From contig JAJNBJ010000005.1 of assembly GCA_021155965.1 (NCBI GenBank), forward strand, positions 62,001 to 126,000: DNA of 64,000 nucleotides, read 5' to 3'. Each line of letters begins with the position of its first letter. Positions within the stretch are counted from its first letter, which is position 1. Under the pieces are notes generated by a model. That model saw only the letters and a list, made by a program, of their open reading frames with translations. It was not told where the DNA came from and did no database searches. The position numbers and the translations under genes were made by a program. Source of the DNA: Flavipsychrobacter sp. (GTDB lineage: Bacteria; Bacteroidota; Bacteroidia; Chitinophagales; Chitinophagaceae). Shown here piece after piece: positions 16,686 through 26,167 of the stretch.

Positions 16686-19322
16686 TTACTCAGGCTCAAA
16701 TCCAAGCATGAATGTGAACTTACCCATACCCTTGAAATCAGTGGCCCCTTTATCAAACCCTAAACCATAATCCAGTCCAAGCAACCCGAACATAGGCAGG
16801 AATATACGCAAGCCTAGCCCTGCATCCCTGTTCAGTTTTGTTGGGTTATAATCAGAGAACCTATCCCATGCATTAGCTGCATCCATAAACGCAAGCCCAT
16901 AGATGGTAGCCGTTGGGCTCAGGGAGAATGGGTACCGGAGTTCAACAACATACTTATTGAATATGGTAGCAGCATTCGCGTACACATCATAACCACGCTG
17001 TGCAAGGATATCACGCCCAATAAAGAAGTTACCCATTGTCATACCATCCCCACCTATCTGGAACCTTTCAAATGGCGAGTATCCTATCCCCGAATTATAG
17101 AAGCCCAAAAATCCATACTTAGCTGCAAAACGCAATACTAAATTGCCATATACCCTCTGGTAAAAATCAGCAACGAACTTATACTTATGGTATTCTATCC
17201 ACTTATATTTCTCATGTGAGGGTTGATTAGTATAATCTAATCCGCTGAATGCGCTGAATGGTGGTGTGAACTGGAATGTGAACGTCACATTCGATCCGCT
17301 CCTCGGATAAAGGGGCCTGTCAATGGAATTACGTGAGAGGACAATTTTAAAATGGAGGTCGTTGCTATATCCGTTATCAAAATTTTCTATCAGTGCATAA
17401 TTCTTCAGGCGGTAATTATTATAGAAGATACCATAGTTGAAGATAAAATAATTGTCAGGCCACTTCAATCGCTTGCCCATGGATACACCACCACCTACCA
17501 CCCTCAGGTAAGAGCTGCTGGGATCTGTGGACTGCGAGAAACGGCTGTACGTAAGGTTCACAGTCAGCGAATTTGGCTTCTTACCGCCAAGCCATGGCTC
17601 CGTGAAGGATGTAGTAAGAGAGTTATAATACAGTCCATTGGATGCATAGTTGATCGAAAATTTCTGGCCATCGCCTACAGGCAGCGGGTCCCACATTTTA
17701 GGCCTCAGTATATTGCGTATGGAGAAGTTATTGAACGTTACACCAACATTCCCATAAAAACGCACCCCACCTCCGAAACCAGCTGAAAGCTGCAACTGGT
17801 CGCTGGATTTTTCCACAACCGTATAATCTATATCCACAGTTCCATCTTCAACGTGTGGCTTAGGTTGTATACCTATTTTCTCCTGGTCAAAGAATTGCAG
17901 GTTAGCAATTTCGCGCTGCGACATGATAAGGTCAGAGCGGCTGAATTTATCACCGGGGAATGTATAAAGCGCCCTGCGTATCACATGCTCGTTTGTGCGG
18001 TCGTTGCCGCTTATGTTTATATCCCGTATCGTCGCCTGCGAGCCCTCGGTCATGCGCATTTCAAAATTTATAGTGTCCCCGACTATCGACGACTCAACAG
18101 GATCAATATTAAAGAACAGGTAACCATCATCCATATACAGGCTGCTGATATCTTCACCAGCACCATCCGGGCTCAGCTGTCTGCCTATTCGTGCTTCCAG
18201 CAGTGCAAGGTTATACACATCGCCCTTCTTTATACCTAATGCCCTTGTCAGGAATTCGCTTGTATACCTTGTATTTCCTTTCCAGGTAATGTCGCCGAAA
18301 TAATACCTTCTGCCCTCGCGCACTTTTATATCTACGTTGATATTGCCATTCCTCACAGAGTAAACCGTGTCTGCCACAATATTCGCATCACGGAAACCGA
18401 GGGTATTATAATAATTCAGCAGTGACTGTTTGTCTTCCTCATATTTCGCCTCATTGAACTTCGATGAAGCAAATAATTTGAACCTGAAGTACGGGTCCAG
18501 CGCTGCCAATGTTTTACTGGGAGACAGGAACCCAAATTCTTTTATGTAACTGCCAAAAGTTCTTTTCTGGCCATCATATACACTTACATCTTCATCGGGG
18601 TGCAATGTAAAGCGGGTCATTTCCTTGGTTCCCTTCATCGCTTTCTTCAGGCGCATCTCGCTGGCATTCTCTGCCCCAACTATATTTATCTGGTTGATGT
18701 GTGTTTTTGTACCCTTGTCTACATCAAATGTCAGTATCACTTTATTGATGCCGCCGGTATCATTCCGCTCGCGTACTTTAACCTCTGTTCTCCCATAACC
18801 TTTATCTGAATAGAACTTTTTAATGCGGACCACAGCCTCTTTCTTTGTCGACTCTGTCACAACTTTATTATTCACCAACCCCACCTTGCTTCTCAACTCC
18901 TTTGCTTCTGCAGGTTTTATATTCCTGAAGTTGAACTTGCTCAGCCTGGGGCGCTCTTCCACAACTATTATTAAAAATACCTTATCCTCTATGTACTTCT
19001 CTATCGCTATATCCACATTCGAGAAAAGCTCCTGTTTCCACAGCGTTTTGATCGCATTGGCAATATTAACGTCATGCGGCAGCCTCACCTTCTGCCCTAC
19101 CGACAGGTTCGTCACCGATATCAGCAAGTCTGCATCAGTAAACTTCACCCCACTCACTTTAATACCACCAATTTCATATTCCACGGGCCTTGCAGGTGCT
19201 TCTCCACCAGCCTGCTGCATCAATTTATTGATGCCACCGCTTTGGCCTCCTAACTGTGCGTTGGCTATGCTGAAACTGAAAATAAAAGAAATGAGTAAGC
19301 TATATCTGAGGCCTTTATACAT
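16686..19322 (-). CDS. bamA: outer-membrane protein assembly factor BamA
   Basis: The central component of the beta-barrel assembly machine. The ATG at 19322 is preferred: it gives a proper signal peptide (MYKGLRYSLLISFIFSFSIANAQ) and overlaps the uppS stop by 8 bases, whereas an upstream start at 19403 would overlap uppS by almost 90. The product is 878 aa. POTRA domains occupy about residues 55-470 (IGGIKVSGVKF, INQINIVGAENASEMRLKKAM, ITWKGNTRYTSEFLTRALG, IRDINISGNDRTNEHVIRRAL) and the 16-strand barrel the rest. The conserved barrel motif appears as GDGMTMGNFFIGRD and AGLGLRIFLP. It is somewhat longer than E. coli BamA, as usual in Bacteroidota. Confidence 0.96.
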   Translation of the reverse strand: MYKGLRYSLLISFIFSFSIANAQLGGQSGGINKLMQQAGGEAPARPVEYEIGGIKVSGVKFTDADLLISVTNLSVGQKVRLPHDVNIANAIKTLWKQELFSNVDIAIEKYIEDKVFLIIVVEERPRLSKFNFRNIKPAEAKELRSKVGLVNNKVVTESTKKEAVVRIKKFYSDKGYGRTEVKVRERNDTGGINKVILTFDVDKGTKTHINQINIVGAENASEMRLKKAMKGTKEMTRFTLHPDEDVSVYDGQKRTFGSYIKEFGFLSPSKTLAALDPYFRFKLFASSKFNEAKYEEDKQSLLNYYNTLGFRDANIVADTVYSVRNGNINVDIKVREGRRYYFGDITWKGNTRYTSEFLTRALGIKKGDVYNLALLEARIGRQLSPDGAGEDISSLYMDDGYLFFNIDPVESSIVGDTINFEMRMTEGSQATIRDINISGNDRTNEHVIRRALYTFPGDKFSRSDLIMSQREIANLQFFDQEKIGIQPKPHVEDGTVDIDYTVVEKSSDQLQLSAGFGGGVRFYGNVGVTFNNFSIRNILRPKMWDPLPVGDGQKFSINYASNGLYYNSLTTSFTEPWLGGKKPNSLTVNLTYSRFSQSTDPSSSYLRVVGGGVSMGKRLKWPDNYFIFNYGIFYNNYRLKNYALIENFDNGYSNDLHFKIVLSRNSIDRPLYPRSGSNVTFTFQFTPPFSAFSGLDYTNQPSHEKYKWIEYHKYKFVADFYQRVYGNLVLRFAAKYGFLGFYNSGIGYSPFERFQIGGDGMTMGNFFIGRDILAQRGYDVYANAATIFNKYVVELRYPFSLSPTATIYGLAFMDAANAWDRFSDYNPTKLNRDAGLGLRIFLPMFGLLGLDYGLGFDKGATDFKGMGKFTFMLGFEPE

Positions 19323-20076
19323 GCTCCGGGGTATTCGTTTGAATTTGTTCGCTTGTCTTGCCAAAACGGCGTTCGCGCTGCTGGTAATCAAGCAGTGCTT
19401 CATATAAATTGTTCTTTCTGAAATCAGGCCAGTTCACATTGGTAAAATAGAGCTCGGCATAGGCCAGCTGGTACAACAGGAAGTTGCTGATCCTGTGTTC
19501 CCCGCTGGTGCGTATCATCAGTTCCGGGTCAGGAAAAGCCGCGGTATGCAAATGCTGGTGGAAAACCTTATCGTTAATTTCCTCAGCCTTCATTTCACCC
19601 TTCGCTACTTTCTCAGCAAGCTTTTTTGCGGCTTCAGTGATCTCCAGCCTGGAACTGTAGCTCAAAGCAAGCACCAGGTTCAGTCCCGTATTCGCAGCCG
19701 TCATAGATATAGCTTCCTGCATTTCCTTCTGGCATACTTCCGGCAGGCTGGCAAGATCCCCTATCACGTGCATACGCACATTGTTCTTCTTCAGTTCATC
19801 AGCCTCTTTCCTTATGGTATTTACCAGCAGCTCCATCAAAGCGTTTACTTCTTCCTTAGGCCTGTTCCAGTTCTCAGCCGAGAATGCATAGAGCGTCAGG
19901 TATTGTATGCCTATTTCTCCGCATGCGTTCACTATATCGCGCACACTAACCACACCCTCGTAGTGGCCGTAAACCCTGTCCTCCCCGCGCTCCTTTGCCC
20001 AACGCCCGTTACCATCCATAATGATGGCAACATGCTTCGGCAGCCTGCTGCGGTCTATCTTTGCCAGTATATCCAT
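19315..20076 (-). CDS. uppS: isoprenyl transferase / undecaprenyl diphosphate synthase
   Basis: Cis-prenyltransferase that builds the C55 lipid carrier used for peptidoglycan and LPS sugars. The ATG at 20076 (MDILAKIDRSRLPKH) fits family length (253 aa); an upstream start at 20157 would add 27 unusual residues. The active-site loop is HVAIIMDGNGRWAKERG with the catalytic Asp; YAFSAENWNRPKEEV and the allylic and IPP-binding Arg-rich RTSGEHRISNFLLYQ follow. Its final codons overlap bamA, coupling lipid-carrier synthesis to outer-membrane assembly in one operon, an arrangement common across bacteria. Confidence 0.96.
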   Translation of the reverse strand: MDILAKIDRSRLPKHVAIIMDGNGRWAKERGEDRVYGHYEGVVSVRDIVNACGEIGIQYLTLYAFSAENWNRPKEEVNALMELLVNTIRKEADELKKNNVRMHVIGDLASLPEVCQKEMQEAISMTAANTGLNLVLALSYSSRLEITEAAKKLAEKVAKGEMKAEEINDKVFHQHLHTAAFPDPELMIRTSGEHRISNFLLYQLAYAELYFTNVNWPDFRKNNLYEALLDYQQRERRFGKTSEQIQTNTPEHV

Positions 20077-20226
20077 CACATTCGTTACAAAAAAGCCCGC
20101 TAAGTCTTTTAACGGGTGTGCGAAGGTACAAAAATAGCCCGTAGGAGGGCTCAACAAAATATAAAGAAACAGTTTAACTCGATTTTAACTGCATTACATA
20201 TAAATATTAACTCTATGCCTAAACAG

Positions 20227-20252
20227 TAAAGGCAGCCCGAAGGCTGCCTTTA
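20227..20252 (-). terminator. terminator after the second T9SS protein gene
   Basis: A perfect 11-bp stem (20227-20237 with 20242-20252) with a CGAA tetraloop lies 22 bases past the stop at 20274. The outer TAAA/TTTA bases give a short T-run only, so termination may be moderate. Confidence 0.75.
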
Positions 20253-20273
20253 CAATATTTGAAGAAAATTATC

Positions 20274-23114
20274 TTATCGCGCTATCACAAAACGAACCAC
20301 ATTATTTCCTGCCGACGAATGCAGGTTCAGTATGTACTGTCCGTTTGCCAGGTTACTGGTTTGCACCTGTGCATCTACGTTACCGTTTTGGGTCATGAAT
20401 TTGCCGCTGTAAACCGTTTGGCCTATCATGTTGGTTATCTCTGCAATAACTTCCTCATCAGCCACCAGCCCTAAAGAACCTTTAACAGCGAACGAACCGT
20501 TGTTCGGGTTAGGGATCAAAGAGACATTACTACCCGCAGCAAGTGATTGCACGCCCACTTTGTATACACTCAGCTTCACAGAATTAACTGTGTACAGGCT
20601 GCAGGCATCGTTGCGCGTTACTCTAACGGTCACAGAGTCGTTATTGTTAAAGCTGGTGCGGATGAACACATTCGAAGTGGCGCCTGCTTGTATGGTACCA
20701 TTGAGGTACCATTGGTAAGATGGGTTAGTGCCACCGTTAACCACATTAGCTGTCAGCGTATCAGCCTGGCCCGGCAACAGGGTCATGCCTGGCTTACCGG
20801 TAATAGTAACAGAAGGCACAACCGGCTCAACCACGGTCATATCAACCACATTGCTGTAAGCAACATCCGTATCACGACACATGTAGTTGCTGGTCATTAC
20901 CGCATAAATATCATCACCGTCTATCGGGGTGTATGTATATGAAGAAGATGTGCTTACAACGCTTGCATTCTTCACCCATATATAAGTTGGGCCATAACCG
21001 GCAAACGTAACTGTTGGGTTAATAGTCACCATTGTGCCTTCGCACACTGTGTCATTCGGGCTTGCACCCAGTGTAACGGTTGGCGTTCCATTCGGCCAGA
21101 TAATAGTCGTGATCGTATCACTCATCACGGTATCCGGCCTTGCACATACTGCATTGCTTACCAAGATTACGCTTACCCTGCTGGGGCTGCCACCAACTGT
21201 GGGTGTATGCCCAAAACCAACACTGTCAATACCGGAAGTAGAACCGTTAACCTTCCATATATAGTGTGGGTTAGATCCTCCGTTTGTTATAGAGGTCGAA
21301 AAGGCTACCGGGGTGCCTTCACATAAAGTATCGCTGGTGCTCCTGTATATCGCCACAGTTGGGTTCACAGTGGGTATTATAGTTACAGTAGCGCTGCCGG
21401 CCATCATGTTGATACAGCCTGTTGTCGTATCTGTAGCTTCAACATTATAGGTACCTGCTGCTGTACGCAGCCCAAAGCTTACCGTATCTTCAATACCATC
21501 CACTGTAGCACCCGATGTTGCCATACCATTATACAACTGGTAACGGATACCACCGTTACTGCTGTCAAGCATTATTGCAACTCCGGTTAAGTCCTCGCAA
21601 TAGCTGCCACCGCCGAACACATTATGTACCAAAGGTAACGGGTTAACTGTTACCGTTACAGTAGAAGAATTGCTGCAGCCGGCGCCCACATAAAACACAA
21701 CTTCCAGGGTTTGGGATACCGCGGTGCATGTTGGCCCGTCAATACCTCCCCAGTTTGCATTACCTATATTTGGTCTTACTGTATAACCGCTGCCGCATCC
21801 GCAACCACTACCTGTGTTTGTCAACTCCACAACACCGCCGCCGCAGCCGGAGCCACAGCCAATATCTACAGTCCATGTTTGTCCATCAGAAGATCCGGTG
21901 TAAAATGTTCCAGTCATCAGTGCATTGGCAATAGCGTTTGCAACCGCCGGATCAGTGCAGGAGATGCCCGTAGTATTCTGGCTGCCCCTCATTGTAAAGC
22001 CAATATAATAGTTAGTGCTTACAAGCGATGCCCTGAACAGGTCCCATGCTGTGCACTGAGTGGTAGGAGCAACACCATTGGTAAATGCCTGGTTATACGC
22101 AATAGTGGTCGTAGTAGGATGATAAGTTGTTCCTGTTACCGTATAAGTGGTAGTAACCGTTGGGCTTGCCGTTGGGTTAGAGCAGTTCGTGCAGCTCAAT
22201 CCGTCAGCCGGAGACCATGAATATACATCTGCACCTGTTGCTGTCATACCGGTTGAGTTGCCAAAGCATATTGCTACGCTCGAGCCACCGCTGGTGGTTG
22301 GGAGCGCATTAACCGTCAACGGTGCAGTAACATAGCAACCGGTTGCGGTCAACATATAAGTTATGGTCGCTGTTCCCGACGTAACACCGGTAATATTGCC
22401 TGTTGTAGAACCTGCTGTAGCCACGGCAGTATTACTGCTGCTCCATTCGCCTCCTGATGTTCCGTTCGTCAATGTCATCATAGATCCCACGCAAACGTGG
22501 TCATCGCCGGATATATTTGCTGGCAGCGGATTTACAGTGATCGTCTCAACATCCATACAGCCTGTTGACATCTGATAGGTAATATTTGTTGTTCCCGCAG
22601 ATAAGCCATTAACAACCCCTGTTGTACCTACGGTTGCAACGCTTGTATTGCTGCTGCTCCACGTGCCGCCACTTATTGACATACCTAAGAAAAGCGTTTC
22701 GCCAACACAGATGTCTTCTTCATCATGGATTTCCGGTGTAGAATTAACCGTAACATAAATTACCGTAAAAGCAGAAAACATGCCATCGCTTACCTGTATC
22801 TCAAAAGTATCCAGGCCTGAAAATCCGATATTAGGAATATAGGTTAACCCAGAAGGAATAGCTAGTCCCATGGCCATTGCGATATGCGGGAACCCACCTA
22901 ACACACCATTTGACGGGCCATCAAAAACAGACCATGTTTCCATATCCATCATATCCGGATCCACAACGTGCAGCATACTGCTTATATCAGTGGCCGATGA
23001 ATTCTGGCATACTGTCAATGTCTGTGTCGAGCCATTAACAAAAGTAGGTGCTACTTGCGCATGTGCGGCAATTCCTGCAAATAAAATCAAAACTAGTAAG
23101 TACAGTTTTTTCAT
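20274..23114 (-). CDS. T9SS-secreted multi-domain surface protein with Ig/PKD-like domains
   Basis: A 946-aa secreted protein. After the signal peptide (LFAGIAAHAQ) comes a cadherin-like domain (VVDPDMMDMETW ... SGLDTFEIQV) homologous to the one opening the adhesin at 7796-11977. Two Big2-like domains follow (GGTWSSSNTSVATVG and GGEWSSSNTAVATAG), then a long Thr/Ser-rich region with many paired Cys, several Ig-like domains, and a C-terminal type IX sorting domain (LIPNPNNGSFAVKG ... GQYILNLHSSAGNNVVRFVIAR). It is probably an attached or released surface protein. It is followed by the terminator at 20227, and its promoter must lie in 23115-23220. No enzymatic domain is visible. Confidence 0.85.
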   Translation of the reverse strand: MKKLYLLVLILFAGIAAHAQVAPTFVNGSTQTLTVCQNSSATDISSMLHVVDPDMMDMETWSVFDGPSNGVLGGFPHIAMAMGLAIPSGLTYIPNIGFSGLDTFEIQVSDGMFSAFTVIYVTVNSTPEIHDEEDICVGETLFLGMSISGGTWSSSNTSVATVGTTGVVNGLSAGTTNITYQMSTGCMDVETITVNPLPANISGDDHVCVGSMMTLTNGTSGGEWSSSNTAVATAGSTTGNITGVTSGTATITYMLTATGCYVTAPLTVNALPTTSGGSSVAICFGNSTGMTATGADVYSWSPADGLSCTNCSNPTASPTVTTTYTVTGTTYHPTTTTIAYNQAFTNGVAPTTQCTAWDLFRASLVSTNYYIGFTMRGSQNTTGISCTDPAVANAIANALMTGTFYTGSSDGQTWTVDIGCGSGCGGGVVELTNTGSGCGCGSGYTVRPNIGNANWGGIDGPTCTAVSQTLEVVFYVGAGCSNSSTVTVTVNPLPLVHNVFGGGSYCEDLTGVAIMLDSSNGGIRYQLYNGMATSGATVDGIEDTVSFGLRTAAGTYNVEATDTTTGCINMMAGSATVTIIPTVNPTVAIYRSTSDTLCEGTPVAFSTSITNGGSNPHYIWKVNGSTSGIDSVGFGHTPTVGGSPSRVSVILVSNAVCARPDTVMSDTITTIIWPNGTPTVTLGASPNDTVCEGTMVTINPTVTFAGYGPTYIWVKNASVVSTSSSYTYTPIDGDDIYAVMTSNYMCRDTDVAYSNVVDMTVVEPVVPSVTITGKPGMTLLPGQADTLTANVVNGGTNPSYQWYLNGTIQAGATSNVFIRTSFNNNDSVTVRVTRNDACSLYTVNSVKLSVYKVGVQSLAAGSNVSLIPNPNNGSFAVKGSLGLVADEEVIAEITNMIGQTVYSGKFMTQNGNVDAQVQTSNLANGQYILNLHSSAGNNVVRFVIAR

Positions 23115-23198
23115 ACTGATGATTTTTTTAATGATAACACTTGTTTTAGTCTGGGTTGAACAATTTTATCCTGGTAATTCAATTTTAACCTTTGAATT

Positions 23199-23257
23199 CC
23201 CGCAAGGCGGGTATTCAGGGCGCTAAATTACAATGAAATTACTATCAATTGTAATTT
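23199..23257. other. two hairpins between the T9SS gene and the RRM gene
   Basis: The first is CCCGC-AAG-GCGGG around 23199-23211, extended by GAAT/ATTC across one mismatch. The second is a 10-bp A/T stem, 23225-23234 with 23248-23257, followed by T3. They sit in the shared upstream region of two divergent genes. The second could be a weak terminator or a temperature-sensitive leader element of the RRM gene; neither role is shown. Confidence 0.45.
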
Positions 23258-23406
23258 TTTATAAAAAACAGCCATCACGAAATACACATGATCGGGCATA
23301 TTTTTCCTATGCTGACCCAAAACATAGTATTAAATCCAAAGAAATGAGTATATTGCCACGTGTTTTCACATGTTTATGGGAAAACGAACATAAAATCAAC
23401 TCTGTT

Positions 23407-23802
23407 ATGAACCTGTACGTAGGCAATCTCAATCCGGAAACATCCGTGAATAATCTTCGCCCCCTTTTTGCAGAATTCGGCGAAGTGGTATCTGCAAAAA
23501 TAATCTTCGACAACGCTACCGGCATGTCGCGCGGCTTCGGCTTCGTAGAGATGGCAGATAAGTTCCATGCAATGGATGCTATCGACAACCTCGATGCCAC
23601 TTTCTTTGAAGGGAATATTATCTCCGTAAAAGAAGCAAAGGCAAACACTGGCGGCAAAAGCAGCCCTGGCGGCAGGAGTGCCGGTCCGAACCGCTCTTTC
23701 AGGCCACGTACGCCCCGTACAGATTATAACCGCGGTAACGACTACAATCGCAGCAACGGCGATTATAATAGCAATCGCAATACCGATTACAACAGGTATT
23801 GA
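23407..23802 (+). CDS. RNA-binding protein with one RRM and an Asn/Tyr-rich tail
   Basis: A 131-aa single-RRM protein of the type widespread in Bacteroidota and cyanobacteria. The ATG at 23407 is chosen because it directly begins the RRM; a longer frame from 23233 adds 58 residues with no counterpart in the family. RNP2 is LYVGNL (residues 3-8) and RNP1 is RGFGFVEM (about 42-49). After residue 85 the tail is Gly/Ser/Arg-rich, then a low-complexity run of DYNR-type units (NDYNRSNGDYN), prion-like in composition and able to favour condensation or RNA binding. A long untranslated leader is implied, as in cold-shock genes. Confidence 0.88.
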   Translation: MNLYVGNLNPETSVNNLRPLFAEFGEVVSAKIIFDNATGMSRGFGFVEMADKFHAMDAIDNLDATFFEGNIISVKEAKANTGGKSSPGGRSAGPNRSFRPRTPRTDYNRGNDYNRSNGDYNSNRNTDYNRY

Positions 23803-23827
23803 TCCCGGGGCGTTCTTAATTGATCCT

Positions 23828-23909
23828 TTATCTTTTCGGACTATAACCAGGAATAGCCGATAGATCGGGGTATTTCTCCAATCTGGTGCAATTGGGCGAG
23901 ACTAAAGCC
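23828..23909 (-). pseudogene. relic of a second kup 3' end
   Basis: On the minus strand this segment reads LEKYPDLSAIPGYSPKR followed by a stop, against LEKYPIYVSAIPDYNLKRIRD at the end of the intact kup that stops 28 bases upstream. DNA identity is high through GAATAGCCGAT and GTATTTCTCC, with a small deletion (CAT lost) and drift. Similarity fades toward the 5' side after about 25 codons. It is best explained as the tail of a tandem kup paralogue lost by deletion, or as a partial duplication. Confidence 0.75.
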
Positions 23910-23937
23910 ATGTACCCATGCACCAAATCCTAACAGA

Positions 23938-25905
23938 TCAATCCCTTATCCTTTTCAGATTGTAATCAGGAATAGCCGATACATAGATCGGGTATTTCTC
24001 CAGTGTTACGTCCGACGGGTCCAGCCCAAAGCCACGCTCTTCAGATAGGCTGACTTTTTTGAGTATGAAATAGCCGCGCATCATCAGGCGCTCCCACATG
24101 GGCAGCGAGTTATCGCGCGACAGGAATTTTTCCATTACTATGAAACGGAAATCGCCCATCACATTGTTCTTGCTCAGCGACTCATAGCGGCTCACCACGT
24201 TCACTTCCTTGTTCGCCACCATCTCCTCCACCACTTTCTTGAACATATACTGTATCCTGTGCTCCACCCTGAACCCAAGCCGGAACTCAACGCGAACAAT
24301 TTCATTCGGTATCACCGTTTGTACAATATACTCCGTTGTGTACGGATCATCCAGTACGTCCACATGCACGAACCAGTATATATCAGCCCGCTTGGGTTTA
24401 CTGTATAGTATGGAGTAAATGATCTTATGCTCTATCTCTCTTGGGTTATTGGCACTGGTCAGATACACAAGGTGAGTAGCATATTTATTGATACTCGTAT
24501 CATTACTCAGTTCCTGCAGTATAGGCATATAATTTTCCAGTCGCACAAACTCCACATACCGGTTTTTGATCTTTCGCGACTTATACCACACCAGCATAGT
24601 CATAAACAATGCACCTGCTATGAACACCGTAACAGCACCACCCTCTTTGAATTTCTCCACCAGGTTTGCAGTAAGGAACGATAGTTCTATGGTTAGATAC
24701 ACTACAAGGTAAGCCACTATCCAAACTATAGGCACCCGTTTTATGAACATATAGTACGCAAACAAAACCGAGGTCATCACGAAAGTCGTGGTAATAGCTA
24801 ACCCATACGCGGCACCCATAGCCGATGACTTCTGGAAATAAAGTGTTACCACCACACAACCAGCAAACAGCAGCGTATTAACACCCGGAATAAAAGACTG
24901 CCCGCGCTCTACCGTAGGGTAACTGATCTTCATCCTTGGCCATAAATTCAGCTTCATAGCAACACCAATAAGCGTGAAGGAACCTGATATCATTGCCTGG
25001 CTCGCAATAATAGCCGCCAATGTGGCTATGATGATCCCCGGTATCACGAACCACTGCGGCATCATCTCGTAGAAAGGGTTTTTCACCAAAGGGTCCCACT
25101 TGGTATTGCCCGGCAAACTCAGCAGGTATGCACCCTGCCCAAGGTAATTAAGTATCAGGCAGGCCTTTACAAAGGGCCACGAGATACGGATATTACCACG
25201 CCCGCAATGCCCCAGGTCCGAGTAAAGAGCCTCAGCTCCCGTAGTACACAGGAACACTGCCCCCAGTATCAGGAAGGCGTTGGGGTATTTGATCAGTATC
25301 TCAATGGCATATTCAGGGTTAAAGGCCTTAAGTATGTTCCAGTTATGATAAATGTTCAACTGGTGAATACCCAATATGGCAAGCATCATGAACCAAACAA
25401 ACATCAACGGCCCGAACGCCTTGCCTATGGACGATGTACCGAACTGCTGGAAAAAGAACAGGGCAGCAATAATAGCCAGCACGATGTACACGATCGTCAT
25501 GGTACCTATGTCCTCCAGCGCCGGTATATGTCTTAACCCTTCTATAGCCGATGTCACCGAAATGGGCGGCGTGATCATGCCATCGGCCAGCAGCGCTGCC
25601 CCGCCCACCATTGCCGGGAACACTGTCCACTTGCCATGCCGCCGCACCAGTGCAAATAAAGAGAAAATACCACCCTCACCCTTGTTATCCGCCCGCAGGG
25701 TAAGTATCACATACTTCACGGTCGTCTGCATCGTCAGTGTCCAGATGATGCACGAGAGCGCACCTATGATCAGGAATTCATCCACCACCCTGTTGTTGCA
25801 CACCTCGTTCATCACATACAGTGGCGAAGTTCCAATATCCCCGTAAATGATTCCGAGAGCAATGACAAAGCCGGCGAGAGATGCCTTATTCAGATTCTGT
25901 CCCAA
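23938..25905 (-). CDS. kup: KUP-family potassium uptake protein
   Basis: A potassium/proton symporter of 655 aa with about 12 membrane helices in the first 450 residues and a cytosolic C-terminal domain. Family marks are the opening ALGIIYGDIGTSPLYV, the FALVRRHGKW loop, the TTGAEALYSDLGHCGRGNIRISW stretch and SQAMISGSFTLIGVAMKLNLWPR. Length is normal. Immediately downstream is a degenerate second copy of its last 25 codons (23828-23909). The promoter should be in 25906-26000. It has no visible operon partner. Confidence 0.95.
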   Translation of the reverse strand: MGQNLNKASLAGFVIALGIIYGDIGTSPLYVMNEVCNNRVVDEFLIIGALSCIIWTLTMQTTVKYVILTLRADNKGEGGIFSLFALVRRHGKWTVFPAMVGGAALLADGMITPPISVTSAIEGLRHIPALEDIGTMTIVYIVLAIIAALFFFQQFGTSSIGKAFGPLMFVWFMMLAILGIHQLNIYHNWNILKAFNPEYAIEILIKYPNAFLILGAVFLCTTGAEALYSDLGHCGRGNIRISWPFVKACLILNYLGQGAYLLSLPGNTKWDPLVKNPFYEMMPQWFVIPGIIIATLAAIIASQAMISGSFTLIGVAMKLNLWPRMKISYPTVERGQSFIPGVNTLLFAGCVVVTLYFQKSSAMGAAYGLAITTTFVMTSVLFAYYMFIKRVPIVWIVAYLVVYLTIELSFLTANLVEKFKEGGAVTVFIAGALFMTMLVWYKSRKIKNRYVEFVRLENYMPILQELSNDTSINKYATHLVYLTSANNPREIEHKIIYSILYSKPKRADIYWFVHVDVLDDPYTTEYIVQTVIPNEIVRVEFRLGFRVEHRIQYMFKKVVEEMVANKEVNVVSRYESLSKNNVMGDFRFIVMEKFLSRDNSLPMWERLMMRGYFILKKVSLSEERGFGLDPSDVTLEKYPIYVSAIPDYNLKRIRD

Positions 25906-26036
25906 TCCTTAGTATATAAGATAAGTTGTGAAAAGCGCGTACAAAGTTATAGAGAAAGAAAATCAAAATTCAAAAAAACCTTAAAAACTTCATAAGTGCA
26001 GGCGATTGCTCCATCCGCGCTCAACTACCACTCAGG

Positions 26037-26120
26037 ATTGTTCTTTCAACTTATCAACCTATCAACCAGACAATCACCCTTTTTAACATATCAACCAATC
26101 AACTTATCAACCAATCAACC
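26037..26120 (+). repeat. low-complexity TATCAACC/CAATCAACC run upstream of dusB
   Basis: At least six imperfect copies of (T/A)ATCAACC spaced 7-10 bases apart run up to the -7 box. A related run (TTAACC, TATCAACTTTCAAC) occupies 49470-49510 in front of the M20 peptidase gene in the same position relative to a TAnnTTTG box. Their role is unknown. Confidence 0.6.
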
Positions 26121-26159
26121 TACCTTTGCCCGCCCGGATGACCTTTGGTCGGACGGGCG
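26121..26159 (+). promoter_or_regulatory. -7 element and 5' leader hairpin of dusB
   Basis: TACCTTTG at 26121-26128 is a perfect -7 element, but no TTTG stands 19 bases upstream. Directly after it, CGCCCG (26131-26136) pairs with CGGGCG (26154-26159), with an inner GACC-TTT-GGTC helix, so the transcript should start with a strong hairpin ending 8 bases before the ATG at 26168. Confidence 0.6.
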
Positions 26160-26167
26160 CTTCTCAA

